NCBI GenBank assembly: GCA_002343485.1
Contig: DDST01000009.1
Coordinates: 1 to 6,935 of the forward strand
DNA length: 6,935 nt
Origin: Proteobacteria bacterium UBA2383
GTDB lineage: Bacteria; Pseudomonadota; Gammaproteobacteria; Competibacterales; Competibacteraceae
Direction: 5' to 3'
Shown here in pieces: positions 5,569 through 6,935 of this stretch. Within the stretch, counting starts at the first letter, position 1; every line of letters starts with the position of its first letter. The translations under genes and the position numbers were made by a program. The notes beneath the pieces are model-generated. The model did not search any database and had not been told where the DNA came from. It worked only from the letters and a program-made list of their open reading frames with translations.

Positions 5569-6935
5569 ATGTCGCAAGGTAGCGATCCGCGGCGTGCGAT
5601 AGTCAGTATTTGGCATGGAGCGGTGCTTAGAGGCAAATTTCTAGGTAGCGGCGCTTTTGTTTCGCCCCGGCTGGTGCTTACAGCAAAACATCTTTTAGAA
5701 ACCAGACAGTCTAAGGATATCTGTCTCGGTCTAATCTCGGGTACTCATGAAGTGCCTGCCAACGCACTTATCCTTCATAAAACCAAAGATATCGCATTGA
5801 TTGAACTAGATAGGGATTTCGGCGATCAGGATCTCATCCGGCTTGACTGCGGAAGCTCAAGCCTGGAAGGTCGAGAGGTGGATTTGTACGGGGTCAACCC
5901 TGACAGCGAAAATTGTGATATATGCAAGGGATATACACTTGGCACTTGGGTTGGGCAGGAGAATGTTTACTTGTTTGATCATGCCCAGCGCAAAGGTTTT
6001 AGCGGTGGCATCGTGGTGTGTCAAGGATTAGCAGTTGGCGTTATCACACAACGAGCTCCAGATAAAGAACAGCAAGGTGTGATGGTTCCGCTGTACTCGG
6101 TCTATGACTGGTTTAAGGAAATACTCTCTCCTGAAATCCTTACGCGTTATTTCCCGTCCAATTTGCCTGGTACCCTGCCTGAGCTTCGTCCTCCGCAGGG
6201 TCAGAATGAATGCGCCCAGCACGTCAGGCGCCAGCTTGGCCAGTGGCTAAATCGGCAAAAACTTCGTGCATTGCGGGAATGCCTGACGCAGCGAGCTGCC
6301 GAGCGCCATCTAGCCAATGCACAGCACCTGAATCCGGTTGACCTGCTGATCCCGCAGCAGGGGCCGATTTCCGTTGAGTCTGCGGTCAATGAATTGCACG
6401 CTGCAACAGAAAGCTGTCTGCAAGGCCTGACCGACCAAAACTCACCCGCTGTTCCAGATATCGTCAATGGAGCTACCAGCCTGTTGGGTTGGTTGGTCCT
6501 GCTGGCTGTGAGTGATGCCTGGTTGCAGGACGCGCTTGCTCCATTGGAATCCCTGCTCAAGGCAGAACGCATCTCAATTCCCGTGACCACTGAGGCGGGT
6601 ACCGAAGTGGTCGTCTCCAGGTTGCATACCCACCAAGCGAGGCTCGCTCTGGGGGAGGATGGCTTCCGGGTTTTCAATCCTAACCGGCTCCACTGGGCTG
6701 AATTGGAGATCGGCCCTGTACGAAGTGATCGGCTGACAGAGATCCAAAGATTAATTTGGAAGACGGTCATGAAAAGCGACGTTTTGGCCTTTGGTCAGGG
6801 AGAGGTGGAAGAACTGAAAGAGACGTTAGCGCTACGTTACGAACGGGGCGAGAACTACTATGTGATCATTCCCGCCCAGCAGGATGGTTCGACAGTCGCT
6901 GACAACGCTACTCTGATACTAAATTGCGTTCAATG
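5569..6935 (+). CDS. Cytoplasmic trypsin-like serine protease with long C-terminal region (partial, 3' end off window)
   Basis: The frame is open from ATG at 5569 to the right edge: 455 complete codons and no stop. Residues about 8-186 form a chymotrypsin-fold (S1-type) protease domain. GSGAFVSPRLVLTAKH carries catalytic H41, HKTKDIALIELD carries D74, and RKGFSGGIVV carries S145, so the triad is complete. There is no signal peptide, so it should act in the cytoplasm, unlike DegP-type proteases. A Cys-X-X-Cys pair (C116, C119) lies in the loop before the serine strand. Residues about 187-300 are mostly helical (HVRRQLGQWLNRQKLRALREC; VNELHAATESCLQGL), with a hydrophobic segment around 308-322 (TSLLGWLVLLAVSDAWL). 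Residues about 330-455 seem alpha/beta (ISIPVTTEAGTEVVV; ENYYVIIPAQQDG). I do not recognise this part; it could be an adaptor or effector-associated domain. Following Trypco1 by four bases fits a Trypco1-trypsin conflict module. The substrate is unknown. Confidence 0.85.
   Translation, partial: MSQGSDPRRAIVSIWHGAVLRGKFLGSGAFVSPRLVLTAKHLLETRQSKDICLGLISGTHEVPANALILHKTKDIALIELDRDFGDQDLIRLDCGSSSLEGREVDLYGVNPDSENCDICKGYTLGTWVGQENVYLFDHAQRKGFSGGIVVCQGLAVGVITQRAPDKEQQGVMVPLYSVYDWFKEILSPEILTRYFPSNLPGTLPELRPPQGQNECAQHVRRQLGQWLNRQKLRALRECLTQRAAERHLANAQHLNPVDLLIPQQGPISVESAVNELHAATESCLQGLTDQNSPAVPDIVNGATSLLGWLVLLAVSDAWLQDALAPLESLLKAERISIPVTTEAGTEVVVSRLHTHQARLALGEDGFRVFNPNRLHWAELEIGPVRSDRLTEIQRLIWKTVMKSDVLAFGQGEVEELKETLALRYERGENYYVIIPAQQDGSTVADNATLILNCVQ

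Noticed and set aside
6201..6770. 189-codon minus-strand frame opposite the protease C-terminal region
   Set aside because: Ser/Arg/Cys-rich shadow sequence. The plus-strand frame is continuous with the intact protease domain across the whole stretch.

Overview
The window looks like a bacterial, probably gammaproteobacterial, segment. This rests on an E. coli YedI-like DUF808 protein, an E. coli-like RtcB, plain Shine-Dalgarno sites and moderate GC. The lineage cannot be fixed from the sequence alone. It carries six protein-coding genes, two of them cut by the window edges. I see no rRNA, tRNA, CRISPR array, transposase or integrase.

Layout. (1) Bases 1-284, minus strand: the 5' part of a small exported protein with a signal peptide and a Gln-Gly-Gly-Gly repeat tail, running off the left edge. 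(2) Bases 285-551: an AT-rich divergent intergenic region with two perfect inverted repeats, a likely control region for the partition genes. (3) Bases 552-2650, plus strand: a parA-parB partition operon with overlapping ATGA stop/start. ParA is the long type with an N-terminal MerR-like helix-turn-helix, typical of plasmid type Ia systems. (4) Bases 2701-3657, plus: a DUF808/YedI multi-pass membrane protein. (5) Bases 3680-3703: a GC-rich hairpin between convergent genes. (6) Bases 3722-4918, minus: rtcB, the GTP-dependent RNA ligase, with all expected metal and guanylation residues. (7) Bases 4919-5228: a divergent region with an extended -10 promoter and a perfect 7-bp-arm inverted repeat. 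It is also open in the frame of the next gene, so a longer protein is possible. (8) Bases 5229-5564 and 5569-6935, plus: a Trypco1-domain (trypsin-co-occurring domain 1) protein, then, four bases later, a cytoplasmic trypsin-like serine protease. The protease has an intact His-Asp-Ser triad and a long unclassified C-terminal region that continues past the right edge.

How they work together. ParA and ParB should segregate the replicon that carries them, although no replication gene is visible. The Trypco1-trypsin pair is the most notable module. Trypco1 was named for co-occurrence with trypsin-like domains in predicted bacterial conflict (defence or programmed-response) systems, and this pair has the expected order and tight spacing. 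The rest of that system (for example an NTPase or sensor) would lie to the right of the window. RtcB, divergently placed beside it, repairs or splices RNA. A functional tie between RtcB and the protease module is speculation.
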